From Tubulanus polymorphus (lineage: Eukaryota > Nemertea > Palaeonemertea > Tubulaniformes > Tubulanidae), in NCBI RefSeq assembly GCF_964204645.1, contig NC_134035.1, positions 12,445,951 to 12,505,950 of the forward strand: a stretch of 60,000 nucleotides of DNA. The letters are read 5' to 3'. The notes below the pieces were generated by a model. It did no database searches. It saw only the letters and a program-made list of their open reading frames with translations, and was not told where the DNA came from. Below, piece by piece: positions 58,111 through 60,000 of the stretch. Every line of letters starts with the position of its first letter. Positions within the stretch are counted from its first letter, which is position 1. Position numbers and translations under genes: made by a program.

Positions 58111-58859
58111 TACCAGTGAAACCATTCGAGTAGTATATGTATCAGTGTTTCCCGACTCACTCATCTAACAACAATAGTCCACAGTCCAGAGAATCTTCCA
58201 ATATGACGATGGGAAATCGGAAGGAATTCAGACGAATATGCGTCACGAGACCTTCACCCGTGCAGGCTACAACTTACACAATCCCACGGTCTAACGTTCG
58301 ATGGTGTACGAGTCTGCTTGATATATATTAAAGATTTCGCTGGCTGTTGTAGGTTCAACTCGAACGAATGGTAGCGATAGTCGTTTATATTTTCAGATGA
58401 CACTTTAAGTCACATACCTCTTCTTGACTGTTGCTGGATAAAGTGCCGGATGTTGAGTGTGAAGGAGGAGTGCGTGGCGTGTATCACGAGGGCAGTGATC
58501 ATCGCACGAAGAAAATGCGTCCAATATTTCGTTGTAATAGACGCCATCCGTACAAACTCTACTATCATTCCGTGTATGAAATGTCTACTATAGCAGCTAT
58601 ACATGAAAATTCAATGATTTCATGAGTTTCTTATTGGATACACACGCATGATCTAATCAAAACATCCCTCACTTCTTTAACAATCTTTAACATTCCTCAT
58701 TATTTTAGAATTGTTCAATCGGACCTAATGCAGTTTAATGACAAAATAAAGTATCATCACATCATTACGAACTCAGATACCAAATGAAAATCTTTAAATT
58801 AATATTGTTCCCTTTCCGAAGCGTTAAGAATTACAGCATTCTATGACGCAAGTTCCGAA

Positions 58860-59152
58860 ACGCGGACCAGTTGCACCAGCAGAAGTCCAAATGTGGTCGT
58901 TTTTCTCAAGACTGGCCTTTGCTCGATTGACTATTGAATCAAAATGAGCTTAGACTGGTCTTAAGTTATTAGATTGGTTATAGAACCTAGATGAGCTTAG
59001 ACTGGTCTTTAGTTGTGCGATTGGCTATTGAATCAAAACGAGCTTAGACTGGTATTAAGTTGTTAGGTAGACTGGTCTTAAGTTGTAAGATTGATTATAG
59101 AACCAAAATGACATTAGACCGGTCCTAAATCTAAGCCATAACTGTGCCCACT
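58860..59152. mobile_element. Foldback element with internal tandem units, 'ggccagttgcac' family
   Basis: Ends GGACCAGTTGCACCAGC and TAAGCCATAACTGTGCCC. The middle repeats GAGCTTAGACTGGTCTTAAG plus GATTGGYTATAGAACC-type words four to five times in steps of about 45-55 bases. Larger relative of 29270-29410. Confidence 0.7.
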
Positions 59153-60000
59153 CGGGGTAAGTGTCAGTAACGATTATTTGAGTTACTATCACTGTAGCAC
59201 TGTAAAACGAATCCTCGCTGGTTTTAGACCCCAGTAAATAATTGTCGCGCGCACACATATACATATAAGATAGTACGGAAGTTATATTTATCGGATTGGA
59301 CATGTTACAGCGACCGTAGACAATAAAATAACCATTCAGTTCGCGTCATTCCATGCATAAAATTCGTATCAACGTAAAGAGATCCTGCGATGGCCATTCC
59401 CGACTAACGACGTAAAAACCAGTAACGAGAATGAAAAGGCCAGAGCGTCAAATCATCGAGAGAGAGAGAGAGTACAGAGCTTCGAAAAATCCCTGAGAAA
59501 AAAATCATACAGATCAGGCAATAAATCAACAGTTTCTTTGGTTGATCGCAGCTCAAGAAATCTATTGGTAAAATGATGAGATTTGTTACTTATTTCCTTA
59601 CAATAACTCAGTGCTCACACCAATATTCAACTGCATGTCTATATATACTCAACGTCGTATACCGGGATACATATAATGCATTTTCTTTTTATGCACTGTA
59701 TCTGCAATCTGTGTCTGTAATTGATTTTTGTGTCGAGACAAAGAGTTTGTCGAATAAAGTAAAGTAAAGGAAAAACGGGACGCAAAGACAGTGCGCAGCG
59801 CAGTTTCCGGTTCGTGCGCGGCTCTGATTTTTCTAGCGCTTTTTGTCTTCCGCCGAATTCCCGGATCGGTCGCGTGTACATGACGTCATCGTTCGTTTGA
59901 CCGCCAAACAACGAAGCATAAATATTGGGAGGGACTTGCGGGATCGGTCGTGTAAATCACTCTTTGTTTTTTATCGTGATATGGCGAGGTCGCTTGACGA
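59153..60000 (+). promoter_or_regulatory. Possible promoter and start of a gene leaving the window
   Basis: Bases 59760-59980 are rich in CpG. A full CRE palindrome TGACGTCA lies at 59881-59888. The window ends with ATGGCGAGGTCGCTTGACGA from 59981 (MARSLD), in a reasonable context for a first exon. Nothing earlier in 59153-59760 looks coding. Only six codons are visible, so this is weak. Confidence 0.3.

Overview
This 60 kb window is AT-rich animal DNA: short genes split by many GT-AG introns, a seven-helix receptor, long microsatellites and a dense load of small foldback transposons. Nothing is bacterial or viral. Gene content and repeat style suggest a marine invertebrate, probably a lophotrochozoan (mollusc, brachiopod or annelid grade), but the species cannot be named from the sequence alone.

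Layout. (1) 0.9-7.5 kb, + strand: a nine-exon CNBD2-like gene (cyclic nucleotide-binding domain protein), reconstructed with consistent splice phases to a stop and poly(A) signal. (2) 8.8-36.2 kb, + strand: a tandem array of six five-exon paralogues, called A-F here. Each encodes a small secreted protein: signal peptide exon, Cys-rich exons 2-4, and a last exon resembling a PAN/apple domain. B, C, E and F are intact. A has an in-frame stop exactly at the first conserved Cys codon. D has a one-base insertion in a C run in exon 3. A broken lone last exon lies at 20.2 kb. (3) 18.0-19.1 kb, - strand: an intronless rhodopsin-class GPCR inside the array. (4) 36.2-60 kb: mostly repeats. I see only weak candidate exons here (a signal-peptide-like exon at 37.8 kb, a possible terminal exon at 42.9 kb, a possible start at the right edge), a possible decayed integrase piece, and microsatellites of AAT/GAT (~650 bp), CT/CCCT (~200 bp) and TA (~190 bp).

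History. Part of CNBD2 intron 7 joined to sequence from beyond the CNBD2 3' end recurs between A and B, so the duplication that made B carried the tail of CNBD2. E and F share a SINE-like repeat in intron 4 and a longer exon 4, so they are the youngest pair. The last exons of B-F are almost identical over their second half while exons 1-4 differ, which suggests gene conversion. The proteins are probably extracellular, disulphide-rich and possibly ligand- or carbohydrate-binding; their real function is unknown.

The most interesting signals are the array itself with its unusual N-terminal Cys-rich region, the CNBD2 relic, and two foldback families that share a hammerhead-ribozyme-like core with a covarying stem. 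All coordinates, phases and translations were worked out by hand.
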